Source of the DNA: PS1 clade bacterium
Lineage (GTDB): Bacteria; Pseudomonadota; Alphaproteobacteria; RS24
DNA: 7,655 nt
Assembly: GCA_016779015.1 (NCBI GenBank)
Contig: JADHOK010000061.1
Location: 1-7,655, forward strand
Direction: 5' to 3'
Part shown: in pieces, positions 1 to 5,988 of the stretch
Layout: each line of letters opens with the position of its first letter
Numbering within the stretch: position 1 is the first letter of the stretch
The notes under the pieces: model-generated
What the model was told of the DNA's origin: nothing
Databases searched by the model: none
What the model saw: the letters and a program-made list of their open reading frames with translations, nothing else
Translations under genes and position numbers: made by a program

Positions 1-628
1 CATGCTGGCTGCCGTCTTTCAGAACAAAATAGGGTTCGCCATTGCGTTCGCTGAGTTGCGCTTTTTTCGCCAGATAGGTGATGGGGCGCGCCGGTTTGGT
101 GGCGTCATAAATCATCAGGTCGAGCCAATTCCCGTTGCTATCTTGTCCGCTGGTGAAAGCGGTCATGCCGGGTTTCAAATCCTTAAACGCGCCGGGCTGC
201 AAATCGGCCAGCGCAATGCCACTGCGGCCCTCCAGCGTTGACAGTTTCAGCGTCTTCATGGCCATTGGCGAGACGTAAAAAGCCAGCAAACCCTGCACCA
301 GCATCACCAGCATGGCGAGCAACAGCATCGGGCGCAATATGCGCAACGGGCTGAAACCGGCGGCGGTGAGGGCGAAATATTCATGGTCTTGCAGCAGCCG
401 CACCATTTGCGAAATCACCGTAATCAGCAGTGCCGGGGCGAGGGTGAAGGTCAAAACGCGCGGCAGCACGAGCGTTGACAAGACCAATGTTTCGAACGGC
501 GCGGTGCCCGAGGTCAGCGCCTTGTCAATCAGGTCAAGCGCTTGCACCAGCCAGATGACCCCGGAAAGAACAAGGGTCAGCGCGATTTGGCTTTTCAAGA
601 GACGCATGAATAAATAGCGGTCGAGCAT
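1..628 (-). CDS. lptF: LPS export permease LptF, N-terminal part (gene runs off the left edge)
   Basis: LptF is an inner-membrane subunit of LptB2FG, the ABC transporter that extracts lipopolysaccharide from the inner membrane and passes it to the periplasmic bridge. The first 209 residues are visible. They start MLDRYLFMRLL, followed by hydrophobic segments near residues 15-36, 48-76 and 98-120. Between the second and third is the family-typical cytoplasmic stretch VRLLQDHEYFALTAAGFSP (76-94), where LptF/LptG contact the ATPase. From about residue 121 the start of the periplasmic jellyroll-like domain is seen (SPMAMKTLKLS, then LEGRSGIALADLQPG); the rest lies outside the window. The ATG at 628 is the first start after an in-frame TGA and matches the usual N-terminus, although no good Shine-Dalgarno precedes it. 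In this lineage lptF normally heads lptF-lptG(-lptD), and no same-strand gene lies directly upstream here. LptG is the alternative assignment and is less likely. Confidence 0.86.
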   Translation of the reverse strand, partial: MLDRYLFMRLLKSQIALTLVLSGVIWLVQALDLIDKALTSGTAPFETLVLSTLVLPRVLTFTLAPALLITVISQMVRLLQDHEYFALTAAGFSPLRILRPMLLLAMLVMLVQGLLAFYVSPMAMKTLKLSTLEGRSGIALADLQPGAFKDLKPGMTAFTSGQDSNGNWLDLMIYDATKPARPITYLAKKAQLSERNGEPYFVLKDGSQH

Positions 629-762
629 GGGGCCACAATATCAGCGCTCGGCGCGGCTTCCTAACAAATTTGGCGAATAATTTACCATCTCGCTGCGGGG
701 ACAATTATCGGTTTGCGCGGCCCCCGCTGATTGCTAAGATTTACGCAAAGGGAGTGATTGTT
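629..762. promoter_or_regulatory. Divergent spacer between lptF and the ACAD pair
   Basis: This 134-base gap must carry start signals for both lptF (minus) and the acyl-CoA dehydrogenase pair (plus). The best plus-strand candidate is TTGCGC (713-718), a 16-base spacer and TAAGAT (735-740), about 22 bases before the ATG. The -35 box is poor, so this is weak. The minus strand has AT-rich candidates around 671-685 (AATTATT/TAAATT) without a clean -35. I see no convincing operator palindrome. Confidence 0.3.
748..754 (+). promoter_or_regulatory. Ribosome binding site that fixes the ACAD large-subunit start
   Basis: AAGGGAG lies 8 bases before the ATG at 763. The reading frame stays open upstream to 670, but the extra 31 residues do not look like an ACAD N-terminus, whereas MDLNFTQEYVDFRDQVRGFL does. 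This site therefore decides for 763. Confidence 0.8.
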
Positions 763-1971
763 ATGGATCTCAATTTCACGCAAGAATATGTCGATTTCCG
801 CGACCAAGTGCGCGGCTTTTTGGACACCCATAAAGACCAAGCACCGGCGCAGGGCGACCGCTCGGTGCGCAGCAAAAAGCGGCTGGCTTGGCAAAAGATT
901 TTGCTGGAGAACGGCTACGCGGCGCGCACATTGCCGAGTGAATATGGCGGCTATGGAGCCGAGCCGGACGCGCTGAGAGCGCGCATTATCGCAGAAGAAT
1001 TTGCCCGCGCCAAAATGCCCGGCGGCATTTCCGGTCAGGGCATTAATATGCTGGTGCCGACGCTTTTGGAGCTGGGCACGGATGAGCAGAAAGCGAAATA
1101 TATTCGCCCGACGCTGGAAGGCGAGATGGTTTGGTGTCAGGGCTATTCTGAACCGGGCGCGGGGTCTGACTTGGCATCTTTGCGCACAGCGGCGGTGGTC
1201 GATGGCGATGATTTTGTCATTAACGGCCAGAAGATATGGACGTCGACGGCGCAATTTGCAGATATGATGTTCTGCCTTGTGCGCACCGAGCCGGATGCGC
1301 CGAAGCACCAGGGCATTAGCTATATACTGATCGATATGAAGACGCCGGGCATCGAAGTGCGCCCGCTCATGACCATGACCGGTTTTGCCGAATTCAACGA
1401 GGTGTTTTTCACCGATGTACGCGTGCCGGTGACGTCGATTGTCGGCAATCGCGGCGAGGGCTGGATGGTCGCCAATGCAACGCTGACGCATGAGCGTGGC
1501 ATGCTGGGCGACCCGGATGCGGCGCTGTCGCGGCTGCGCCAAGTGGCTGATATAATGCAAAACGAGCAAGTCGATGGCGCAACGCTGATGGATAATCAGG
1601 TGTTCCGCGACCGCCTCCTTCAATTGCAGGGCGAGGCCTATGCCATGAAGATGAACGGCATGCGTCTGACCACAGCGGCCAGCGAGAAGAAATCGGCCGG
1701 CATGGCGGGGCTGTTGGTCAAGCTGCAAGGCTGCGAGCTTAATCACCAGATTGCCGAACTGGCTATCGATGTGATGGGCGAATACGGCATGCTTTTCGAA
1801 GACAGCCCGTTTATCCGCGATAAGGGCATGTGGCAGACCGCTTATATGTTCGATCTCGGTCTGATTATCGGCGGCGGTTCGGCGCAAATTCAGAAAAATA
1901 TCATTTCCGAGCGTGGCCTCGGTATGCCGCGCGAGCCGAAACCGGCGCCGGGCACGTTTAAAGCCAATTAG
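763..1971 (+). CDS. Acyl-CoA dehydrogenase, large (catalytic) subunit of a probable heteromeric pair
   Basis: This is a flavoprotein expected to oxidise an acyl-CoA to the trans-2-enoyl-CoA and pass electrons to ETF in the cytosol. The 402 residues have the full ACAD fold order: N-terminal helical domain (about 1-120), middle beta domain (about 121-235) with the signature GYSEPGAGSDLAS (127-139) and IWTSTAQFADM (158-168), and C-terminal helical domain (about 236-390) ending in GGGSAQIQKNIISERGLGMPR. The MCAD-type catalytic Glu position, usually YEGT, reads IGGGS here, so that Glu is missing. Glu244 in LTHERG sits where isovaleryl-CoA dehydrogenase and several FadE/ChsE large subunits carry their base. 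The next gene starts 9 bases downstream and encodes a shorter ACAD without either Glu, so an alpha2beta2 enzyme is likely. Relatives by architecture are PimC (pimeloyl-CoA dehydrogenase large subunit) and the mycobacterial steroid side-chain FadE pairs. The substrate is not decidable here. Confidence 0.9.
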   Translation: MDLNFTQEYVDFRDQVRGFLDTHKDQAPAQGDRSVRSKKRLAWQKILLENGYAARTLPSEYGGYGAEPDALRARIIAEEFARAKMPGGISGQGINMLVPTLLELGTDEQKAKYIRPTLEGEMVWCQGYSEPGAGSDLASLRTAAVVDGDDFVINGQKIWTSTAQFADMMFCLVRTEPDAPKHQGISYILIDMKTPGIEVRPLMTMTGFAEFNEVFFTDVRVPVTSIVGNRGEGWMVANATLTHERGMLGDPDAALSRLRQVADIMQNEQVDGATLMDNQVFRDRLLQLQGEAYAMKMNGMRLTTAASEKKSAGMAGLLVKLQGCELNHQIAELAIDVMGEYGMLFEDSPFIRDKGMWQTAYMFDLGLIIGGGSAQIQKNIISERGLGMPREPKPAPGTFKAN

Positions 1972-1974
1972 GAG
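1971..1974 (+). promoter_or_regulatory. Ribosome binding site of the ACAD small subunit, touching the upstream stop
   Basis: GGAG begins on the last base of the upstream TAG stop and lies 6 bases before the ATG at 1981. This tight arrangement fits translational coupling, which would help keep the two subunits in equal amounts. The coupling itself is inferred. Confidence 0.65.
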
Positions 1975-1980
1975 ACGGCC

Positions 1981-3069
1981 ATGTATTTCGGACTGAATGA
2001 AGACCAGACCATGCTGCAGGATTCGGTGCGGCGCTATCTCGAAGACGCCTCAGAACTGGAAGCGGTTCGCGGTTTCGCCGAGGGCGATATGAGCCTTGCC
2101 AATAATTTGCAGGACGGTCTGCTGGAATTGGGTGTGCCGTTTGTGCTGCTGCCCGAAGCGCTCAATGGTCAGATATTGGGCGGCCTTGGCATGGGGGTGC
2201 TGGAAGCGGCGCTGATACAAGAACAATTGGGCCGCCATGTTGCGCCGTCCGGTTTCGCCGCCACTTACGGCATGGCGGTCATCGGTTTGCGCGAGGCGGG
2301 TGATGAAGACTGGCTATCGCAAATCGCCTCGGGTGCAGCCGTTATGGGTGTCGGCATGACCGAAGCGACGGGAGGGCGCGAAGGTGCCGGGCTGACGCCG
2401 AAAGGCGACAAAGTTTCCGGTCGCGCCACATTTGTCATGGGCGCGGAGAACGCGACGCATTTTCTGCTGACAACCGGCGAACAATTGGTGGTGGTGAAGC
2501 GCGGCGCAGCCGGTGTCTCCGAGACCGCGCTGACCATGATCGACAAGACCCGCCACACCGTGACGTTGGACCTCGACAATGCGGCGGCGCATTTGGTGGC
2601 GGGTAATAATCACGCCGAAGCGCAAAGCCGGATGATCGATGCGGGCCGCGTGCTACTGGCCGCTGACAGCCTCGGCGCGGCGGCCATGATGCTGGAAAAA
2701 GCCGTCGATTACGCGAAAGACCGCGAGCAGTTCAACCGCCCGATTGCCAGTTTTCAGGCGGTCAAACATATGTGCGCCGAAATGGCCGCCAAGCTGGAGC
2801 CGTGCCGGTCGCTGGTTTGGTATGCGGCCTATGCGCAAGACAATGTGCCGGATGAAGCGCCGCTGATGTCGCGTCTGGCCAAATCGCATATGTCAGAAGT
2901 CGGCAAATTCGTTGCCCGCACATCCACCGAAGTGCATGGCGGCATGGGTTTCACCGATTTGCTGGGGCTGCATTATTGGTTCAAACGCATTGGGGCCAAC
3001 CGACAATTGCTCGGCGGCCCGCAAGCGGTGCGCGAAGAAGCGGCTAAATTGCAGGGGTTTGTCGCCTAA
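1981..3069 (+). CDS. Acyl-CoA dehydrogenase, small (probably non-catalytic) subunit of the pair
   Basis: This 362-residue ACAD homologue is shorter than the usual 380-400 residues. It begins MYFGLNEDQTMLQDSVRRYL, typical of the family. The middle domain signature is degenerate: GVGMTEATGGREGAGL (124-139) replaces the usual TEPGAGSD. The C-terminal domain keeps FAD-contact motifs, namely DREQFNRPIASFQAVKH (247-263) and VHGGMGFT (318-325). Neither possible catalytic position carries Glu: the helix-G site reads MIDAGRV (218-224) and the C-terminal site reads RQLLGGPQAV (341-350). In characterised heteromeric ACADs (PimCD, ChsE1-ChsE2, ChsE4-ChsE5) one subunit supplies the base while both shape the FAD site. 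I infer the same here, with the upstream gene as catalytic partner and a shared transcript. The 3' end overlaps a convergent gene by 26 bases. A free-standing active dehydrogenase is unlikely. Confidence 0.87.
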   Translation: MYFGLNEDQTMLQDSVRRYLEDASELEAVRGFAEGDMSLANNLQDGLLELGVPFVLLPEALNGQILGGLGMGVLEAALIQEQLGRHVAPSGFAATYGMAVIGLREAGDEDWLSQIASGAAVMGVGMTEATGGREGAGLTPKGDKVSGRATFVMGAENATHFLLTTGEQLVVVKRGAAGVSETALTMIDKTRHTVTLDLDNAAAHLVAGNNHAEAQSRMIDAGRVLLAADSLGAAAMMLEKAVDYAKDREQFNRPIASFQAVKHMCAEMAAKLEPCRSLVWYAAYAQDNVPDEAPLMSRLAKSHMSEVGKFVARTSTEVHGGMGFTDLLGLHYWFKRIGANRQLLGGPQAVREEAAKLQGFVA

Positions 3070-3406
3070 CCGCAATAAACCTCCCATTTTCTTCGAATTG
3101 TGGGTCGCCGCTCAGCCCTACCATCTCTCGGTCAATGACATAAAAGCGCTGATTAACAATCAGATTATCGGAGGCGCTTCGCGCTTTGCCGCAGACAATA
3201 TGCACCGGCAGGGTGAAGCGCGAGATATTGGTTTTGCGCATAAAGACATCGGTAAGCGCGGCGTCGGGCTGGGCAAGGCGCGCGCGCACCGCCTCTTTCG
3301 ACTGCGCGATAATGGATTGCTGCTGCATCGGGTCAACCGACGCGCCGAGGCAGCCGCTTGTTATCGCCGCGACGGCCAACATCGCAAATGAACGCGTTTT
3401 CCTCAC
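3044..3406 (-). CDS. Small putative lipoprotein, function unknown
   Basis: The 120-residue product starts at GTG (3406), preceded by AAAGGGG with 6 bases of spacing. Its N-terminus has two basic residues (RK, then R), a hydrophobic run FAMLAVAAI and a lipobox-like TSGC with Cys19, which suggests lipid attachment and export. The last residue before the Cys is the usual Gly. The mature part contains SKEAVRARLAQPDAALTDVF (36-55) and HIVCGKARS (69-77), then VNQRFYVID. A 'residue-V-[CG] ... RFY/RFI' layout with an upstream 'V+..L.DP..A.F' helix recalls small uncharacterised alphaproteobacterial envelope proteins, but I cannot name a family. The gene lies 60 bases downstream of the oxygenase-like gene on the same strand, so cotranscription is possible. 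Its last 26 bases overlap the end of the convergent ACAD gene. The strong ribosome binding site and lipobox argue that it is real. Confidence 0.68.
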   Translation of the reverse strand: MRKTRSFAMLAVAAITSGCLGASVDPMQQQSIIAQSKEAVRARLAQPDAALTDVFMRKTNISRFTLPVHIVCGKARSASDNLIVNQRFYVIDREMVGLSGDPQFEENGRFIAVRRQTPAI

Positions 3407-3424
3407 ACAAAACCCCTTTCTTGT

Positions 3425-3448
3425 TTTTATTGGGGCCTTTTATTGAGG
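3425..3448. repeat. Short tandem direct repeat upstream of the lipoprotein gene
   Basis: Two 11-base copies, TTTTATTGGGG (3425-3435) and TTTTATTGAGG (3438-3448), are spaced 13 bases apart and differ at one position. They sit within the 60-base gap just upstream of the lipoprotein start and ribosome binding site. They could be part of an AT-rich promoter or a small binding site, but chance is not excluded. Confidence 0.4.
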
Positions 3449-3456
3449 CAGTGTCA

Positions 3457-3479
3457 GGCGGCTAAATCATTCAGCCGCC
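3457..3479. other. Perfect 7-bp hairpin across the stop codon of the oxygenase-like gene
   Basis: GGCGGCT (3457-3463) and AGCCGCC (3473-3479) are perfect complements around a 9-base loop that includes the stop codon of the minus-strand gene. No U-run follows on the minus strand. On the plus strand a short ATTTTC follows. It may protect an mRNA 3' end or weaken transcription, but it is not a textbook terminator in either direction. Confidence 0.45.
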
Positions 3480-4483
3480 ATTTTCTGCTTCGGGAAGCGG
3501 ATATAGTGATTGACCATCATAGTGGCAAAAGCGGTCGGGTTCGGCCGCTCGCCGGTCAACACGCCTTTGGCCCGCAAGTCGTCCTCAAGGCGGTTGAGGA
3601 TGAAGGCGATGGATAGGTCATCGCTGCCACTGCGCCACAATTCTTCTTCCGCCGCATCCTTGAAGCAATAGCCTTTCCACGAGATCGAATAGCGCAGCTC
3701 TGACCAGTCATAATCGCCCAGCACTTCGTCTTCATGGCGCAGTTGCCATTGGTCATCGCCCATGAAATGCAGGCGCGCCGATTTATTGATAAGCGGTATG
3801 TCGGGCTTGGTCTCGAAAACCCGCTCGACGCCGTGGAACACTTTATCGGTATCGATAACGATTGCCGAATTATGGTCGGACTGAATGGCCTCGGCCTTGC
3901 CGTCCGGCCCTTCGGGATAAAACGCAAACGCGCCGCCCTTGGATTTGCCGAACCATGACACGCAGGTGGTGATGGGAATGCGCCACTCATCAAACAGCCC
4001 GCTATGCAGCATGGTGACCAGCAGCCATTGCGGCGTCACTTTGCGATTGGCCCCGCGAAACTCCGGCACATCGGTATGCACCGCAAGCTCTTGCCCCGGA
4101 ATGAGGATATTGGCGAAAATAATGGCCGGCACAATACGCTCTACACCGGAGATTTTGCGCGCCGTCTCGGCCAATGCCGGATGGTTCATAAACGGCTCAA
4201 CGCCCGGCGCTTTGACCTCGTCACCATAGGCATAGGTCTCGCGGAAATAATTGGTGCGCGCCGCCGCCGTGCGGGCATCGTCGCGGTTTTCGCTGCCATC
4301 CATGCCATGCGCGATATAGTTGAAGGCGGCGTCGAAACGCTGCGGCAATTCCTCGCCAATGCCGTCATTCTCTGCCTCATTGGCGTAAGGGCCGAAGCTG
4401 CCGAAATTTTCAGCCAGACGCAGCATGGTGTCGGCGTCTTGTTTGGTCAGAAACGGATCTAGATGGTTGTAATGCGCGCGCAT
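3467..4483 (-). CDS. 2-oxoglutarate/Fe(II) oxygenase-like protein, substrate unknown
   Basis: The 338-residue cytosolic-looking protein has no signal peptide or membrane segment. A cupin-type 2OG/Fe(II) oxygenase core is suggested by HTD at 136-138 within LAVHTDVPEFRG (133-144), a distal His217 in DTDKVFHGVERV (211-222), and Arg237 in KSARLHFMGDD (234-244) as the possible 2-oxoglutarate anchor. Between them are beta-rich stretches such as CVSWFGKSKGGAFAFYPEGP. The N-terminal HLDPFLTKQDADTMLRLAENF resembles the lead-in helix of prolyl-hydroxylase-like members. The start has GAGGGAG 8 bases upstream. If active it would couple succinate formation to hydroxylation or desaturation of a substrate I cannot identify. 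The thiolase gene upstream on the same strand and the ACADs nearby suggest, but do not prove, a role in lipid or acyl-CoA catabolism. A terminator separates it from the thiolase, so it may have its own promoter. Confidence 0.72.
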   Translation of the reverse strand: MRAHYNHLDPFLTKQDADTMLRLAENFGSFGPYANEAENDGIGEELPQRFDAAFNYIAHGMDGSENRDDARTAAARTNYFRETYAYGDEVKAPGVEPFMNHPALAETARKISGVERIVPAIIFANILIPGQELAVHTDVPEFRGANRKVTPQWLLVTMLHSGLFDEWRIPITTCVSWFGKSKGGAFAFYPEGPDGKAEAIQSDHNSAIVIDTDKVFHGVERVFETKPDIPLINKSARLHFMGDDQWQLRHEDEVLGDYDWSELRYSISWKGYCFKDAAEEELWRSGSDDLSIAFILNRLEDDLRAKGVLTGERPNPTAFATMMVNHYIRFPKQKMAAE

Positions 4484-4536
4484 AATTCAAACTCCCTCAA
4501 GTTCAGGCCAGTTTGGGGTAAAACCGCTTGTCGGGT

Positions 4537-4571
4537 CAAGAAGAAGGGCGCGGCACCAATGCACCGCGCCC
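4537..4571 (-). terminator. Intrinsic terminator of the thiolase gene
   Basis: GGGCGCGG (4546-4553) pairs perfectly with CCGCGCCC (4564-4571) around a 10-base loop, giving an 8-bp all-G/C stem. Read on the minus strand it is followed by the U-rich TTCTTCTTG. It lies about 28 bases past the thiolase stop and before the oxygenase-like gene, so transcription of the two genes is probably at least partly separated. The plus strand has no U-run after the stem. Confidence 0.75.
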
Positions 4572-4598
4572 TCAAAAAAAGCCTCGAAGCGTGTCTTG

Positions 4599-5834
4599 TT
4601 AGACGCGTTCGATGATGATGGCCGGAGCCATGCCGCCGGCGGCGCACATGGTAACCAGACCGAATTGTTTGTCCTGACGCTCCAACTCGTCGAGCATGGT
4701 GCCGACCAGAATGGAGCCGGTCGCGCCAATCGGGTGACCCAACGCCATCGCGCCGCCATTCACATTGATGCGCTCGCGGTCGATATCGAGGTCGCGGATA
4801 AACTTCTCGGTCACCACAGAGAACGCCTCATTGACTTCGAACAGGTCGATATCGGCAATGCTGAGACCGGCTTTTTCGAGAACTTTTTTGGCGGCCGGCA
4901 CCGGTGCGTTGAGCATCAGTGTCGGGCTGTCACCCATATTGGCAATGGCGCGCACTTTGGCGCGGGCTTTCAGACCATTGGCCTTGGCATAGCTTTCGGA
5001 AGCCAGCAGCAGCGCCGCCGCACCGTCAACAACACCGGAAGAATTACCGGCATGGTGGACGTGATTGATCTCAAGGTCAGGGTAAGCCTGATTGACCAGC
5101 TTGCGGAAAGTGGTGCCGTTTTCATCGAGCGGGATATCGGCCAGCTTGGCAAAGCTCGGCTCCAATCCGGCGAGACTTTCCGGCGTGGTTTGCGGGCGCG
5201 GAAACTCTTCTTTGTCGAGGGCCAGCGAACCGTCTTCTTTGTGAACCGGGACAAGCGATTTGTCGAAACGGCCTTCTTCAATGGCGCGTTGGGCGTTTTG
5301 CTGGCTGACATAAGCCAGCGCGTCAACCGCCTCGCGATCAATGCCTTCCAATGTGGCAATGGCATCGGCGCAAACGCCTTGGTGCGGCTGCGGGTGCACT
5401 TCGCGCAGGCGGGTGTTGCCGCTATCGAGGAAAGGCGAGTCCGATTTAGCATCCGTGCCGAAGCGCGACATCATTTCAGTGCCACCGGCAATGGTCATGT
5501 CTTCCATGCCCGACATGATATTGGTCGCGGCGATATTGACCGAGGTGATGCCCGACCCACAAAAACGGTCAAGCGTCATGGCGCTGGAGCGCACATCATA
5601 ACCGGCATCGAGCGCTGCCATGCGGCCAAGGTCACCGCCTTGCGTGCCGCGCTGGGCGCTGGTGCCCCAAATAATGTCATCGACTTCAGCCGTGTTGATT
5701 TTATTGCGCTCCGCCAGTGCTTTCAGCACGGTCGCGCCCAAATGTTGCGGGTGAATATCAGACAGGGCACCTTTGCCCGGTTTGCCAATGCCCCGCGGTG
5801 TGCGGCAGGCATCAATAATATATGCATCGGTCAT
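4599..5834 (-). CDS. Thiolase (acetyl-CoA C-acyltransferase, FadA/FadA6-like)
   Basis: This cytosolic enzyme catalyses CoA-dependent cleavage of a 3-oxoacyl-CoA, the last beta-oxidation step, or the reverse condensation of acetyl-CoA. All 411 residues are present, about the normal thiolase length. The acyl-accepting Cys92 is in LDRFCGSGITSVN (88-100). The C-terminal half carries AGNSSGVVDGAAALL (262-276), VNEAFS (334-339), the catalytic His367 in NGGAMALGHPIGATGS (359-374), and the second Cys397 in VTMCAAGGMAP (394-404). The last loop, CAAGGM, differs from the common CxGGGxG. The N-terminus MTDAYIIDACRTPRGIGKPG is typical of proteobacterial degradative thiolases, so breakdown is more likely than synthesis. 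GGAGG lies 8 bases before the ATG. A terminator follows, and an ACAD gene diverges from the shared promoter region, which fits a joint catabolic role. Chain-length or steroid specificity cannot be read from sequence. Confidence 0.93.
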   Translation of the reverse strand: MTDAYIIDACRTPRGIGKPGKGALSDIHPQHLGATVLKALAERNKINTAEVDDIIWGTSAQRGTQGGDLGRMAALDAGYDVRSSAMTLDRFCGSGITSVNIAATNIMSGMEDMTIAGGTEMMSRFGTDAKSDSPFLDSGNTRLREVHPQPHQGVCADAIATLEGIDREAVDALAYVSQQNAQRAIEEGRFDKSLVPVHKEDGSLALDKEEFPRPQTTPESLAGLEPSFAKLADIPLDENGTTFRKLVNQAYPDLEINHVHHAGNSSGVVDGAAALLLASESYAKANGLKARAKVRAIANMGDSPTLMLNAPVPAAKKVLEKAGLSIADIDLFEVNEAFSVVTEKFIRDLDIDRERINVNGGAMALGHPIGATGSILVGTMLDELERQDKQFGLVTMCAAGGMAPAIIIERV

Positions 5835-5887
5835 TTCTAGATCCTCCAGTATGAATTGGCAGCTAATTTGAAGCCTAATCCCGATGA

Positions 5888-5916
5888 AATCAACCGCCTA
5901 TTGGCTTATTCGTCAA
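5888..5916 (-). promoter_or_regulatory. Candidate sigma-70-type promoter of the thiolase gene
   Basis: Read on the minus strand, TTGACG (5916-5911) matches the -35 consensus in five of six positions. After exactly 17 bases comes TTGATT (5893-5888), a weak -10. Transcription would start near 5881, leaving a leader of about 45 bases with GGAGG. The -35 lies inside the inverted repeat at 5899-5928. Confidence 0.42.
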
Positions 5917-5928
5917 AGCGGGCCAATA
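5899..5928. promoter_or_regulatory. Inverted repeat TATTGGC-N16-GCCAATA, possible operator
   Basis: TATTGGC (5899-5905) and GCCAATA (5922-5928) are perfect inverted 7-mers 23 bases apart, start to start, so they would face the same side of the helix about two turns apart. They flank the candidate thiolase -35 and overlap the candidate plus-strand promoter. A repressor bound here could block both genes. No regulator gene is in the window. Confidence 0.42.
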
Positions 5929-5975
5929 TTAGCCGACTGTTGAGAAGCGGCCGGCAGGCCCGTGAAACCGAGAAC

Positions 5976-5982
5976 AGGGGAG
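5976..5982 (+). promoter_or_regulatory. Ribosome binding site that selects a TTG start for the third ACAD
   Basis: AGGGGAG lies 6 bases before TTG at 5989. The in-frame GTG at 5962 would place this site inside the coding region, adds nine residues foreign to the family and has no comparable site of its own. Starting at TTG gives MDFQLSNEQRELRDAARKFA, a standard ACAD N-terminus. Confidence 0.8.
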
Positions 5983-5988
5983 AGCGTT

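Larger units (their letters stand above)
5835..5988. promoter_or_regulatory. Divergent promoter region between the thiolase and third ACAD genes
   Basis: The 154-base spacer serves both genes. ATTGGC occurs directly at 5855-5860 and 5900-5905 and inverted at 5922-5927. A second near-palindrome, AATTGGCAGCTAATT, lies at 5854-5868. Plus-strand promoter candidate: TTGGCT (5901-5906) with AATATT (5925-5930) at 18 bases; weak. The repeated half-sites suggest a regulator that controls both directions, which is inferred. Confidence 0.5.

Noticed and set aside
2..617. Two plus-strand open frames of 79 and 101 codons at the left edge
   Set aside because: Both are antisense to the LptF gene, whose transmembrane and cytoplasmic-loop pattern is clear on the minus strand.
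670..762. 31-residue N-terminal extension of the ACAD large subunit
   Set aside because: The extension resembles translated intergenic sequence, and AAGGGAG before the ATG at 763 gives a family-typical N-terminus.
682..1887. 401-codon open frame on the minus strand opposite the ACAD large subunit
   Set aside because: It mirrors a confidently assigned ACAD gene, is full of His/Arg/Gln without domain motifs, and is the usual antisense shadow of GC-biased codons.
2912..3391. 159-codon plus-strand frame spanning the end of the ACAD small subunit and the lipoprotein region
   Set aside because: It is out of frame with the ACAD and antisense to the lipoprotein gene, with no ribosome binding site or domain.
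4546..4571. Bidirectional terminator serving plus-strand transcription
   Set aside because: After the stem the plus strand runs into A residues, not U, and no plus-strand gene ends nearby.
4596..5840. 414-codon open frame on the plus strand opposite the thiolase
   Set aside because: It covers almost exactly the thiolase gene, which has all its catalytic motifs; the antisense product shows no recognisable family features.
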